DNA of 64,000 nucleotides from Hyphomicrobium sp. (GCA_030148425.1 JASBTM010000003.1:1-64000); one strand, 5' to 3'; shown: positions 8,458 through 17,155, numbered from the stretch's first letter. Program-made: numbers and translations. Notes: generated by a model not told the origin, from the letters alone.

Positions 8458-9426
8458 ATGTCCAAGAAGAAGATCCTGATTACGTGGCCTCTGCCCGAAG
8501 CTGCGATGGCGCGCGCCCGCGAGACCTACGACGTCATCGCGCATGGGGATAATCCGAAGATCACCGTCGACGAAATGCTCGAGACGGCGAAGTCGGTCGA
8601 CGCGATCCTGCTGACGCTCAACGAGAAGTGCCCGAAGGCGGTCATCGACCGGGTGCCTGAGAACATCAAGTGCATCTCGACGTTCTCGATCGGGTTCGAT
8701 CACATCGATCTCGAGGCCTGCAAAGCGCGCGGCATCAAGGTCGGCAATGCGCCGCATGGCGTGACCGTCGCCACCGCCGAAATCGCGATGCTGCTGCTGC
8801 TCGGTTCGGCCCGCCGTGCGGGCGAAGGCGAGCACATGATCCGCACGCGCTCATGGCCGGGCTGGCAGCCGCTGCAACTCGTCGGCCAACGCCTCGATAA
8901 CAAGAAGCTCGGTATCTACGGCTTCGGCAAGATCGGTCAGGCGCTCGCCCAGCGTGCGCGCGGCTTCGACATGGACATCCATTATTACGATATTTACCGC
9001 GCTAAGCCCGAGGTCGAGGCGAAGTACAACGCGACGTATCACGACAGCCTCGACAGCCTGCTGAAGGTCTCGCAGTTCTTCTCGATCAACGCGCCCTCGA
9101 CGCCCGAGACACGCGGTTTCTTCAACAAAGCGACCATCGAGAAGCTGCCGCAGGGCGCCATCGTCGTGAACACGGCGCGCGGCGATCTCGTCAACGACGA
9201 GGATATGATCGCGGCGCTGAAATCGGGCCGTTTGGCTTATGCCGGTCTCGACGTTTTCGCAGGCGAGCCGAAGATCAACGAGGGCTATTACGACCTGCCG
9301 AACACGTTCCTGTTCCCGCACCTGGGTTCGGCGGCGATCGAAGCGCGCAACCAGATGGGCTTCGAGGCACTCGACAACATCGACGCGTTCTTCGCGGGCA
9401 AGGACATGCCGTTCAAGCTCGCTTGA
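8458..9426 (+). CDS. hprA: Hydroxypyruvate reductase / D-glycerate dehydrogenase
   Basis: 322 residues from the ATG at 8458, the same length as the crystallised Hyphomicrobium methylovorum glycerate dehydrogenase, which it resembles very closely from memory. It belongs to the D-2-hydroxyacid dehydrogenases and reduces hydroxypyruvate to D-glycerate with NAD(P)H in the serine cycle. The dinucleotide motif GFGKIG lies at 155-160. Catalytic residues of the family are visible as Arg241 (NTARGDLV), Glu270 (FAGE) and His288 (FPHLG). An open frame continues upstream to 8302 but lacks family similarity. A strong terminator follows the gene, so it is probably monocistronic. Confidence 0.95.
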   Translation: MSKKKILITWPLPEAAMARARETYDVIAHGDNPKITVDEMLETAKSVDAILLTLNEKCPKAVIDRVPENIKCISTFSIGFDHIDLEACKARGIKVGNAPHGVTVATAEIAMLLLLGSARRAGEGEHMIRTRSWPGWQPLQLVGQRLDNKKLGIYGFGKIGQALAQRARGFDMDIHYYDIYRAKPEVEAKYNATYHDSLDSLLKVSQFFSINAPSTPETRGFFNKATIEKLPQGAIVVNTARGDLVNDEDMIAALKSGRLAYAGLDVFAGEPKINEGYYDLPNTFLFPHLGSAAIEARNQMGFEALDNIDAFFAGKDMPFKLA

Positions 9427-9452
9427 GCTGAATTTGCTTGGATGAATTCATG

Positions 9453-9482
9453 AAATGGCCGGGTTCGCCCGGCCATTTTTGT
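9453..9482 (+). terminator. Rho-independent terminator of hprA
   Basis: A perfect 11-bp stem (AAATGGCCGGG with CCCGGCCATTT) closed by a TTCG tetraloop runs straight into a T-tract, 26 nt after the hprA stop codon. Confidence 0.93.
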
Positions 9483-9545
9483 TTTCCGTCATGCCGAAGT
9501 AGGCGGACACCGAGACAACGGGCGGCAGCGCCGTGTGTCGGCTTG

Positions 9546-9574
9546 TCTGGATCCCGGCCTTCGCCCGGATGACG
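9546..9574. repeat. Dispersed palindrome, family B
   Basis: GGATCCCGGCCTTCGCCCGGATGACG-type element between the convergent hprA and amidase genes. Related copies occur at 12449, 21761, 38063, 38300, 41742, 47341 and 51867. Confidence 0.8.
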
Positions 9575-9604
9575 TTCGAGGGTGAGGCGGACGCGGCGGG
9601 TTGT

Positions 9605-10957
9605 TCACACGCTCTGGCCGCGTTCTTTCATCATCCAGGAAGCCACGCGGAGGAGACGCGCGCCGTCCTCGCGGGCACTGATGAGCTGCACGCCGGCGGG
9701 TAGTCCTTCGATCGAAAGCAGCGGCAGCGAGAGGCACGGCATGCCGAGATATGTCCAAAGGCCGTTGAACATCGGGCTGCCAGTGCTTGCGAGACCGACC
9801 GGCGCGATGCCCTGAGCGGCGGCCGTCAGGATGACGTCGTTGTGGACGAAGATCGGGCGCAGTTCCTCATACAATGCCTCGCGCATGCTTCTCGCCTGAT
9901 CGTAGCTTGCGGCGGAGAACGTGCGGCCTTCGGCGATGATCTCCTTCAGTTTGTCCGAGACGAGATCGGGGTTCGCGTCGGCGATCGGCCCATAGTTGCG
10001 GGCGATATCGGAGAATTGGACGATCTGCTGCAGTCGGATGATCCGGTCGAAATTCGCCGGAAGCGCCGTCTCGGTCACTTCGACATCGCCTTTGAACGTC
10101 GAAGCGAAAAGCTCGAAGGCCGCTTTCATGTTCTCGTCCGCGTGCGGCCACGCGGGAGATTTGACGAACGCGAGCCGCGGCGTGCGCGACATCGGCGTCT
10201 GCAGCGCTTGCAGAAGCGACGCTCTGCGACCCGCCATCATATCGCGATCGGCGATATCGAAGCCGTCGATGCAATCGAGAAGGAGCGCGACGTCCTCGAC
10301 CGAGCGCGTATAGCCGCCGATGGTATCGAGCGGCTGCGATTGTTCGAGAACGCCTGTGCGGGAGACGTAGCCAAACGTCGGCTTTATGCCGATGACGCCG
10401 CAATACGATGCTGGACGGATGATCGATCCTGCTGTTTGCGTTCCAAGCGCGAGGGGCACCTGAAAATCGGCGACGGCGGCGGCCGATCCGGATGACGAGC
10501 CGCCGGGCGTCCGCGATGGGTCGTGGGGATTGCGTGTTTCGCCGGGACCGAAGAAGGCGAGCTCGGTCGTCACCGTCTTGCCGATGATGATTGCTCCGGC
10601 GGCTTTCAGCGCCGAGACGACGAAGGCATCCGCCTTGGGCCGGCGTCCGGCGAAGACCGGCGAGCCAAGCTCCGTCGGAAAATCTTTGGTATCGATGATG
10701 TCTTTGACGCCGACCGGAATACCTGCGAGCGCGCCCATTGCCTCGCCTGCTGCGCGCTGGGCGTCGCTTGTCCGGGCGGCTTCGAGCGCGGCATCGAAAT
10801 TGACATGCGTCCAGGCGCGCACATCCGGATCCCGCCGCGTGATCCGGCCAATGCAGGCGCTTACAAGTGCTTCGGACGTAATTTCACCCTTCGTCAGGGC
10901 TTCTCGCGCATCGAGCGCCGTCAGACGTTCCAGACCGTTTCGCTCGTTCGCGTCCAT
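9605..10957 (-). CDS. Amidase signature family hydrolase
   Basis: 450 residues from the ATG at 10957, which has a GGAGGGG ribosome site just upstream; an open frame continues to 11044 but is less likely. The amidase signature Ser-Ser-Lys triad can be placed: Lys in GVKDIIDTKD, and the serines in the glycine/serine stretch GGSSSGSAAAVA followed by GTQTAGSIIRPASYCGVIGIKPT. The family hydrolyses amide bonds (amino-acid amides, allophanate, Glu-tRNA amides, and others); no GatB/GatC partner or accessory domain is nearby, so the substrate is unknown. It lies between the two serine-cycle genes on the opposite strand, convergent with hprA and divergent from sgaA. Confidence 0.88.
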   Translation of the reverse strand: MDANERNGLERLTALDAREALTKGEITSEALVSACIGRITRRDPDVRAWTHVNFDAALEAARTSDAQRAAGEAMGALAGIPVGVKDIIDTKDFPTELGSPVFAGRRPKADAFVVSALKAAGAIIIGKTVTTELAFFGPGETRNPHDPSRTPGGSSSGSAAAVADFQVPLALGTQTAGSIIRPASYCGVIGIKPTFGYVSRTGVLEQSQPLDTIGGYTRSVEDVALLLDCIDGFDIADRDMMAGRRASLLQALQTPMSRTPRLAFVKSPAWPHADENMKAAFELFASTFKGDVEVTETALPANFDRIIRLQQIVQFSDIARNYGPIADANPDLVSDKLKEIIAEGRTFSAASYDQARSMREALYEELRPIFVHNDVILTAAAQGIAPVGLASTGSPMFNGLWTYLGMPCLSLPLLSIEGLPAGVQLISAREDGARLLRVASWMMKERGQSV

Positions 10958-11201
10958 TCGCCCCTCCAGCCGCCCGTCACATGCCTCCGCGCGGCCCGGG
11001 ATGCAAGGTGGCGGGGGAGCATTATCCTGCGTCTGCCCCGACAATTACGGCAAAGAAGCATTTTTTCTCGGCAAACCGCGCCCGAGACAAAAAGCGCCTG
11101 GCAGGGAGATGTTTCAGCCGCCCAGGCAATTGTATCCGCGGCGGTTCGGTACTAGGACACGCGCGGAGACGAACAAAAAGAAGACCGTTGAGGACACCAC
11201 A

Positions 11202-12413
11202 ATGTCGAGAAAGCATCGCCGCCCGGGCCGCCACTTTTTGCAGATTCCGGGGCCGACCCCCGTGCCGGAGCGCATCCTCGCGGCCATGTCACGGCAGATT
11301 CTCGACCATCGCGGCCTCGAATTCGGTGAGCTTGGCCGCCGCGTGCTGAGCGGCATCAAAGGTCTGTTCAAGACGCAGGGCAACGTCATCATTTATCCCT
11401 CGTCCGGTTCGGGCGCGTGGGAAGCCAGCTTCACGAATACGCTGTCGCCGGGCGACAAGGTGTTGATGTGCGAGACGGGTCAGTTCGCAGTGCTTTGGGA
11501 AGCGATGGCGCGCCGCCTCGGCCTCGAGACGGACGTCATTCCGACCGACTGGCGGATCGGCGCCGACGCCAACGCCATCGAGAAGAAGCTTCGCGCCGAC
11601 ACCGAGAAGAAGATCAAGGCGGTGTGCGTCGTCCATAACGAGACGTCGACGGGATGCCTCACGCGCCTCGATGAAGTGCGCAAGGCGATCGACGCGGCGG
11701 GCCATCCGGCGCTGCTTATGGCCGATGCGATTTCGTCTCTCGCCGCTGCCGATCTGCGCCACGATGAGTGGGGCATCGACGTCACCGTCTCGGGCTCGCA
11801 GAAGGGCATGATGCTGCCTCCTGGCCTGTCGTTCACGGCGATCAGCGCGAAGGCCATCGAAGCGACGAAGACGGCGCAGCTGAAGAAGTCCTACTTCGCG
11901 TGGGACGACATGCTGTCGATGAATTCGACCGGCTATTTCCCGTACACGCCGGCGACCGGCCTGCTCTACGGCCTCGCTGAAACGATCGATATGATCAACG
12001 AGGAAGGTCTTGAGAATGTCTTCGCGCGTCACCTCCGCCTCGCGGAAGCGACGCGGCGCGCCGTAGCGGCGTGGGGCTTTGAGACCCAGTGCCGCGATGC
12101 GAAGTATTATTCGCCCGCCGTCACGACGGTTCAGATGCCGGAAGGCCATAACGCCGACGCCTATCGCAAGATCGTGCTCGACAACTTCAACATGTCGCTT
12201 GGGACCGGTCTCAACAAGATCGCGGGCAAGGCGTTCCGCATCGCGCATCTCGGCGACACCAACGAGCTGACGGTTCTCGGCGCGCTGACGGGTGTCGAGA
12301 TGGGCTTCGAGCTGGCTGGCGTTCCCTATAAGAAGGGCGGCGTTGCGGCAGCGATGAGCTTCATCGCGGAGACGGCGAACCCGGTTGAAGCGGCCAAGGC
12401 CGCCGCCGAGTAA
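11202..12413 (+). CDS. sgaA: Serine-glyoxylate aminotransferase
   Basis: 403 residues. A class V PLP aminotransferase that converts serine and glyoxylate to hydroxypyruvate and glycine, the step before HprA in the serine cycle for C1 assimilation. The N-terminus HFLQIPGPTPVPERIL is typical of the alanine/serine-glyoxylate family, and the PLP lysine is Lys201 in SGSQKGMMLPPG. The ATG at 11202 has GAGGA 8 nt upstream. An open frame extends upstream to 10530 but is antisense to the amidase and is not part of the gene. It closely resembles the Hyphomicrobium methylovorum enzyme from memory. Confidence 0.95.
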   Translation: MSRKHRRPGRHFLQIPGPTPVPERILAAMSRQILDHRGLEFGELGRRVLSGIKGLFKTQGNVIIYPSSGSGAWEASFTNTLSPGDKVLMCETGQFAVLWEAMARRLGLETDVIPTDWRIGADANAIEKKLRADTEKKIKAVCVVHNETSTGCLTRLDEVRKAIDAAGHPALLMADAISSLAAADLRHDEWGIDVTVSGSQKGMMLPPGLSFTAISAKAIEATKTAQLKKSYFAWDDMLSMNSTGYFPYTPATGLLYGLAETIDMINEEGLENVFARHLRLAEATRRAVAAWGFETQCRDAKYYSPAVTTVQMPEGHNADAYRKIVLDNFNMSLGTGLNKIAGKAFRIAHLGDTNELTVLGALTGVEMGFELAGVPYKKGGVAAAMSFIAETANPVEAAKAAAE

Positions 12414-12448
12414 TCGCTCGGAGGCTGGCTCCGGCTGCGCCTGATGTC

Positions 12449-12479
12449 TGGACGGATTCCCGCCTGCGCGGGGATGACG
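12449..12479. repeat. Dispersed palindrome, family B
   Basis: Element with arms CCCGCCTGCGCGGGGATGACG, between the convergent sgaA and DNA ligase genes, 35 nt after the sgaA stop. Confidence 0.8.
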
Positions 12480-12503
12480 ATGCTGGACGTTTGGCGGAAA
12501 CAA

Positions 12504-14432
12504 TTAAACGAGGTCCGGCGGTGAGGCGGCAGCCGCGCCGCCGATGAGGCGCAGAACGCTTTCGATCGTGTCGGCTTCGGCGGCAGGCTTGTCCCAGCGG
12601 ATGCGGTGAATGCGCGGAAAGCGCATCGCGACGCCCGATTTGTGCCGCGTGGACTGCTGCACAGCATCGAAGGCGACCTCGAACACAAGTTCCGGCTCGA
12701 CCGCGCGCACCGGGCCGAACGCTTCGGTCGTATGGGTCCGTATCCACTTGTCGAGCAGGAGCAACTCTTCGTCGGTGAAACCGGAATACGCCTTGCCGAC
12801 GGGCACGAGCTGCCTCTCGCCGTTGTCGTCGGTCTTCCAGACGCCGAACGTGTAGTCGGAATAATACGAGGAGCGTTTGCCCGAGCCGCGCTGGGCGTAC
12901 ATCAGCACGCAGTCGAGCGTAAGTGCCGCGCGTTTCCACTTGAACCATTCGCCTTTGACGCGTCCGGCCTGATAGACGCTGGCGCGGCGCTTCAGCATCA
13001 AGCCTTCGATGCCTTCGGCACGGGCGGACGACCAAAGCTCGCCAAGCTCTCCGAACGTCTTGAAGGGAACAAGCTGCGAGACGTCCGTCAAGCGCGGGCG
13101 ATGTTCGGCGTGCCAGGTTTCGAGGCGAGCGCGCCGATCCGCGAACGAAAGCGTGCGTAGATCTTCCAGTCCGTCGAACAGAAGATCGTAGAGGCGGACG
13201 TGCGGCGGATACATCTGCATCATTTTTGCCGTAACGCTCTTGCGATTGAGGCGCTGCTGCAAGTCGTTGAAGGGCGCGATCTCGCCGTCGCGCATGACGA
13301 GCAGCTCTCCGTCGGCGACGCAGTCCTGATCCTGAAACGCGCTGCGGATTTCGGGAAAGGCCGCGGAGATGTCGTCGCCCTGACGCGAGAACATTTTCAC
13401 GTCGCCGCCGCGGGCCGCGATCTGGACGCGGATGCCGTCCCATTTCCATTCGGCGGCGAAGTCTTCCGGCGCGAGACGTGGCCAGTCTTCCTCTTCGATC
13501 GGATGCGCCAACATGACCGGGCGGAACACCGGCTTGCTGCCGGGGTCCGGCCGGTCTGCGTTGCCGTCGAGCCATTGAAAGAGGTCGAGATAGGGAGGCG
13601 TCAGTGCGTGCCAGATTTCTTCGATCTCGGCGACGTCGCGGCCGTAGCTTTCGGCGAGGGCGGTGCGTGCAAGCCGTGCTGAGACGCCGACGCGCGGCGC
13701 TCCGCCGATGAGTTTCAGAAGCGCCCAGCGGCCGGTCGCGTCGAGTTGATCGAGAAGATGGCCGAGGCGTTCCGTTCGCTCCGCTGTCGTGCCGTTCGCC
13801 ATCGCTTCGACGACAGCGCCGAGCGCAAGTTCGGGCGGCTCGCCGGAGTTATGGCCGATGTCACCCCCACCCTTAACCCCTCCCCGCAAGGGGGAGGGGG
13901 AAAAGGGCGGGCTCATCGCATCGTCTTCCGGCAAGCGGGAGGGGGATGCATTCTTTTCCCTCTCCCCGTCCTTCACGGGGAGAGGGTTAGGGTGAGGGGC
14001 GGCGATTGGCTCAGGCGTTTGTTGCTGCCCCTCTCCCCGCGTGCGGGGAGAGGGGGAAGTGAAGTCCAGCGCAAGTTGTTCGTGCCTTTTAGGTTCGGCC
14101 TCAGGCGGCGATGTTGGCGACGGGACGACTTCTTTTTCCAAGACGGGAACAACCGTACGATCGTCCGGCCAGAGCAGGGAGACGGTCTCGGCGGTGTCGC
14201 CGACGTAATCGCGCGACAGGCGATAAAGCACCGGATCGATGAAGCGCGAAACGAGATCGCTCAGCATGCGGCGCAGAGGAATGCGGATCGGCACGCCGTC
14301 CGTCAGCGCGGCGAGCGCCCAGCCGCGATCCGGATCGGGGGCGGTGCGAAAATAATGGCCGAGGAGCGCCGTCTTGCGATTGCGGCTTTGCGTGTAGACG
14401 AGACAATCGAGCAGGCGGGCGAAGGCGCGCAT
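12504..14432 (-). CDS. ATP-dependent DNA ligase (cisplatin-damage-response type) with in-frame repeat insertion
   Basis: 642 residues, about 100 longer than the family usually is. The N-terminal helical domain (1-120) starts MRAFARLLDCLVYTQSRN. A repeat-derived insert covers residues about 124-191. DNA-binding helical region, adenylation domain with nucleophile Lys330 in EWKWDGIR, then OB fold with the C-terminal RWDKP motif follow. The family seals nicks and is linked to crosslink/cisplatin damage response. It starts 2 nt after the exonuclease stop, so the two are co-translated. The usual third and fourth partners (Lhr-like helicase and PdeM-like phosphoesterase) are not adjacent. The insert has kept the frame open, which argues that the gene is functional. 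Confidence 0.9.
   Translation of the reverse strand: MRAFARLLDCLVYTQSRNRKTALLGHYFRTAPDPDRGWALAALTDGVPIRIPLRRMLSDLVSRFIDPVLYRLSRDYVGDTAETVSLLWPDDRTVVPVLEKEVVPSPTSPPEAEPKRHEQLALDFTSPSPRTRGEGQQQTPEPIAAPHPNPLPVKDGEREKNASPSRLPEDDAMSPPFSPSPLRGGVKGGGDIGHNSGEPPELALGAVVEAMANGTTAERTERLGHLLDQLDATGRWALLKLIGGAPRVGVSARLARTALAESYGRDVAEIEEIWHALTPPYLDLFQWLDGNADRPDPGSKPVFRPVMLAHPIEEEDWPRLAPEDFAAEWKWDGIRVQIAARGGDVKMFSRQGDDISAAFPEIRSAFQDQDCVADGELLVMRDGEIAPFNDLQQRLNRKSVTAKMMQMYPPHVRLYDLLFDGLEDLRTLSFADRRARLETWHAEHRPRLTDVSQLVPFKTFGELGELWSSARAEGIEGLMLKRRASVYQAGRVKGEWFKWKRAALTLDCVLMYAQRGSGKRSSYYSDYTFGVWKTDDNGERQLVPVGKAYSGFTDEELLLLDKWIRTHTTEAFGPVRAVEPELVFEVAFDAVQQSTRHKSGVAMRFPRIHRIRWDKPAAEADTIESVLRLIGGAAAASPPDLV
13868..14056. 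repeat. Cluster of three palindromic repeats inside the ligase gene
   Basis: Three GC-rich palindromes of the CCTCTCCCCG...CGGGGAGAGG type lie at 13868-13901, 13958-14002 and 14028-14056, with a partial arm at 13929-13946. Each can form a strong hairpin with a short loop. Such elements are normally intergenic in Hyphomicrobiales. Here they are in frame with the ligase and encode Pro/Gly/Arg-rich segments (for example HPNPLPVKDGE and SPSPLRGGVKGGG). Confidence 0.88.
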
Positions 14433-14434
14433 CG

Positions 14435-15454
14435 CTATTCCGCCTCCTCGCCGTAGCCGACGAGCGCCAGGGCGCGCGCTTTCTTGCCAATGCTGCCGAG
14501 ATAATGGACGAGCGCGTCTTCGCGGCCGTGCGTGACCCAGATCTCTTCGGCTTCCGTCTCGATGACCGTCCGAATTAACTCGGGCCAGTCGACATGGTCG
14601 GAGACGACGAGGGGCAACTCGATGCCCATCTGGCGGGAACGGCCGCGAACGCGCATCCATCCGCTGGCGAAAGCGGTGACGGGATCGCCGAAGCGGCGCG
14701 ACCACCGATCTCCCAGAGCTGAGGGCGGGCACATCACGATGCTGCCGCGCATGGATTTTGGGTCCGACTCGGAGACGGCATGCAACTCGCCGAGGTCGAT
14801 GCCAAGCTTCTGATAGAGATCGGTCAAGGCAACGACGCCGCCATGCAGATAGATCGGCTTATCGTATCCAGCATCGCGGACGACACGGATCATGCGCTGG
14901 CACTTGCCGAGGTTATAGGCGCCGACGAGATGCGTGCGGTCGGGTTCGGCTGAAAGCGAGGCTAAGAGCTTCTCGGCTTCGTGAGACGCCTTTTCATGCC
15001 GGAAGACGGGAAGCGCGAATGTCGCCTCGGTCACGAAGACATCGCAGGTGACCAGTTCGAACGGGGTGCATGTCGGATCGCTGGCGCGCTTATAGTCGCC
15101 GGAGATGACTGCGCGGCGTCCGGCCCATTCGATGACGACCTGCGCGGAGCCCAAGATATGCCCGGCAGGCGCGAGGCGGACGCGAACGCCGTTGATCGTG
15201 ATTGTCTCGCCGAGCGCCAACGGTTGGAACGCGCCCGCGCAGTCGTCGCCGTAGCGGACTTTCATGATGGCGATGGTTTCGGCGGTCGCGAGCACAGCGC
15301 CGTGGCCCGCGCGCGCATGGTCGCTATGGCCGTGCGTGATGACGGCGCGATCGACCTTACGGCCGGGATCAATATAAAAATCACCGGGCTCGCAATAAAT
15401 TCCGGACCCGACTGGGTAGAGCCACGTATCGATGGGGGGTGCTGGCGAGATCAT
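14435..15454 (-). CDS. Ligase-associated DNA exonuclease (metallo-beta-lactamase fold)
   Basis: 339 residues. The metal motif HGHSDHARAGH (around residues 40-50) is the HxHxDH signature of the metallo-beta-lactamase/beta-CASP nuclease superfamily; further conserved parts are APAGHILGSAQV and SGDYKRASDPTCTPFE. This is the SNM1/Artemis-like exonuclease that is encoded with the bacterial ATP-dependent ligase in a repair module. It immediately precedes the ligase on the same strand. Cytoplasmic, role in end processing inferred from family. Confidence 0.9.
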   Translation of the reverse strand: MISPAPPIDTWLYPVGSGIYCEPGDFYIDPGRKVDRAVITHGHSDHARAGHGAVLATAETIAIMKVRYGDDCAGAFQPLALGETITINGVRVRLAPAGHILGSAQVVIEWAGRRAVISGDYKRASDPTCTPFELVTCDVFVTEATFALPVFRHEKASHEAEKLLASLSAEPDRTHLVGAYNLGKCQRMIRVVRDAGYDKPIYLHGGVVALTDLYQKLGIDLGELHAVSESDPKSMRGSIVMCPPSALGDRWSRRFGDPVTAFASGWMRVRGRSRQMGIELPLVVSDHVDWPELIRTVIETEAEEIWVTHGREDALVHYLGSIGKKARALALVGYGEEAE

Positions 15455-15503
15455 GAACTACTAAACGCGCGGAACTGCAAAGCAGCCAAACGCGGAACGC
15501 AGT

Positions 15504-15710
15504 TCACGCGATAATATCTGGAAGCAGCCTGTCCTCGATCTGCGTGATGCGATCCTTCAGGACAAGCTTCTTCTTTTTCAGCCGCTTGATAAGAAGTTGG
15601 TCAGCCGTAGGGTTTCCTTCAAGAGCGGCAATTTCGGAGTCGAGCTCCCGGTGCTCGGCTCGCAAAGTCACCAGCTCTTCCCTGAGCTCGCGTTCGTCGC
15701 GTCGCTCCAT
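15504..15710 (-). CDS. YdcH/DUF465 family small coiled-coil protein
   Basis: 68 residues. A highly charged helical hairpin: an acidic/arginine N-helix, a short turn (EGNPTADQ) and the DUF465 signature IKRLKKKKLVLKDRITQIE. Function of the family is unknown. Divergent from a second DUF465 gene 255 nt away. Confidence 0.85.
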   Translation of the reverse strand: MERRDERELREELVTLRAEHRELDSEIAALEGNPTADQLLIKRLKKKKLVLKDRITQIEDRLLPDIIA

Positions 15711-15965
15711 GCCATTTCCCTAAACGTTGCCCGGTCAACCGTCTGGCTTTTGAGCGATTGCCTCTGTTCTGGCAACTGCCCAAATGCGCGATCCAGGGCA
15801 AACCTTCTAATTGGCTGAACTTATTTTACGAATCACTAATAGCCGCAGCCTTGCAGTGCAGCGTAACAAAAATCAAACATCGAAGTCTCGACTAATGACG
15901 CGTTGGACAACGTGAGAAACGTGTGGCACGATTTCAACGTCGGCAATCTCCCTAGGAGGCAACTG

Positions 15966-16142
15966 ATGACGATCACTGCTCATCTTGCGGAACTCGCAGA
16001 GAAGCATCGGGCACTTGAACAAAAGATCAATCAAGCTTCGGCCAGTCCCGGCTCAGATGACATCGAAGTTCGCAGATTGAAACAGGAAAAACTCAAACTT
16101 AAAGACGAGATAGAGCGGTTACGGCGCGAGACGCGCCACTAG
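15966..16142 (+). CDS. YdcH/DUF465 family small coiled-coil protein (second copy)
   Basis: 58 residues from the ATG at 15966, set by a near-perfect AGGAGG ribosome site 6 nt upstream; a longer frame from 15903 is not supported. It carries the DUF465 signature VRRLKQEKLKLKDEIERL and is predicted to be one helical hairpin. The strong ribosome site and dedicated terminator suggest an abundant single-gene product. Paralogue of the divergent gene at 15504-15710. Confidence 0.85.
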   Translation: MTITAHLAELAEKHRALEQKINQASASPGSDDIEVRRLKQEKLKLKDEIERLRRETRH

Positions 16143-16177
16143 CTAGGCGAGAAGTAAAAAATCGAATTCCTTGTGGA

Positions 16178-16215
16178 AGCCCTGCCACCGGATGCAGTCC
16201 GGGCGGGGCTTTTTA
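16178..16215 (+). terminator. Rho-independent terminator of the DUF465 gene
   Basis: Stem AGCCCTGCC with GGCGGGGCT (one G-T pair) around a 20-nt loop that has its own CCGG...CCGG pairing, followed by TTTTTAT. It starts 36 nt after the stop at 16142. Confidence 0.88.
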
Positions 16216-16321
16216 TGTTTCTAGCCTCCGTTGTCGCCGTTCTTGCGTGAGGTCAATCAACCGTCATTCCGGTGAAGGCGGCAATGACGTTCTTTGTGGG
16301 CACTTGGAAGTGCCTCTTCAC

Positions 16322-16411
16322 TGTCATCCTCGGGCTTGTCCCGAGGATCCATTGGGCAATCGTTATAGCTGCAAAATGGATCCTCGGCATAAAGCCGATG
16401 ATGACAAGAGG
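16322..16411. repeat. Composite inverted repeat, family A
   Basis: GTCATCCTCGGGCTTGTCCC opens an element that ends in GATGATGAC about 85 nt later, with internal GGATCCATT and AATGGATCC arms. It is an inverted pair of the family A element found also at 17702, 27901, 37996, 41823 and 47201. Confidence 0.82.
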
Positions 16412-16540
16412 CGAAGGCCGGGATCCAGCCAAGCCGGACGTCTGGGCGCATTCCCGCCTGCGGCTATCACGATTTCTATTGTTTGCGGCTGTCGCTGTCG
16501 ACGCGGCGTATCTCGAGATTTGTGCGTTGCGCGGTGTCGT

Positions 16541-16564
16541 GGATGGCCGCCTTCGCGGCCATGG
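16541..16564. repeat. Dispersed palindrome, family C
   Basis: GGATGGCCGCCTTCGCGGCCATGG element. Other copies are at 38158, 47291, 47506 and 51919. The 470 bases between the DUF465 terminator and the ArsR gene hold only these repeats and no gene that I can support. Confidence 0.82.
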
Positions 16565-16687
16565 CGTGGGTAGGCGAGGTCCCGCGACGCGTAGCGGAGC
16601 GAGCGGTGACCCATCAATACGCCGAGGACGATAAGGCTTGACGCATAGTCCACTCGTCTGTATTTAACCGCCTAGTTATTTAACTTA

Positions 16688-17056
16688 ATGGCTAAATGCA
16701 TGCCCATAGATCGACTGAGCGAAACGTTTGCAGCCCTTGCCGATCCGACGCGGCGCGCGATCCTCGCGCGTCTCGCGCTTGGCGAAACATCCGTCACGGA
16801 TCTCGCGGAGCCTTTCGATATGAGCCTCCCGGCAGTCTCCAAGCATCTCAAAGTGCTCGAGCGTGCGGGACTGATCGTGCGCGGCCGCGAAGCGCAATGG
16901 CGTCCATGCCGTCTCGATCCGGCGCCGCTGAAGGAAGTCGACGATTGGGTCGAGCACTATCGCCAATTCTGGGAACAGAGCTTTGATCGGTTGGACGAGT
17001 ATTTGCGCGGGGTGCAGGCGAAGGAAAAAAAGCGTCGCCCAGGAAAAACGAAGTAA
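16688..17056 (+). CDS. ArsR/SmtB-type winged-helix transcriptional regulator
   Basis: 122 residues. The N-terminus LSETFAALADPTRRAILARLALGE and the recognition helix DMSLPAVSKHLKVLERAGLI are textbook ArsR family. No metal-binding cysteine pair (ELCVCDL) is present, so it is likely of the non-metal subtype that pairs with AHSA1 proteins. It has a lysine/arginine-rich tail. The next gene, an AHSA1/SRPBCC protein 99 nt downstream, is the expected partner and probable target. Confidence 0.9.
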   Translation: MAKCMPIDRLSETFAALADPTRRAILARLALGETSVTDLAEPFDMSLPAVSKHLKVLERAGLIVRGREAQWRPCRLDPAPLKEVDDWVEHYRQFWEQSFDRLDEYLRGVQAKEKKRRPGKTK

Positions 17057-17155
17057 CGCCGGTGCCGCGTTTGAAACTTGCGGCGCGGCTTGGAGCGCTC
17101 AGCGCGATGCTTGGGCCCGTATCGGAATGAAACTGAAATGAAAGGAAACCCCGAA

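Noticed and set aside
11289..12503. 404-codon open frame antisense to sgaA
   Set aside because: It is a frame shadow in GC-rich DNA: the sense strand encodes a complete, recognisable aminotransferase.
15924..15940. TGGCACG resembling the -24 element of a sigma-54 promoter
   Set aside because: The -12 element TTGC(A/T) is absent at the required distance (the sequence there is CAAC).
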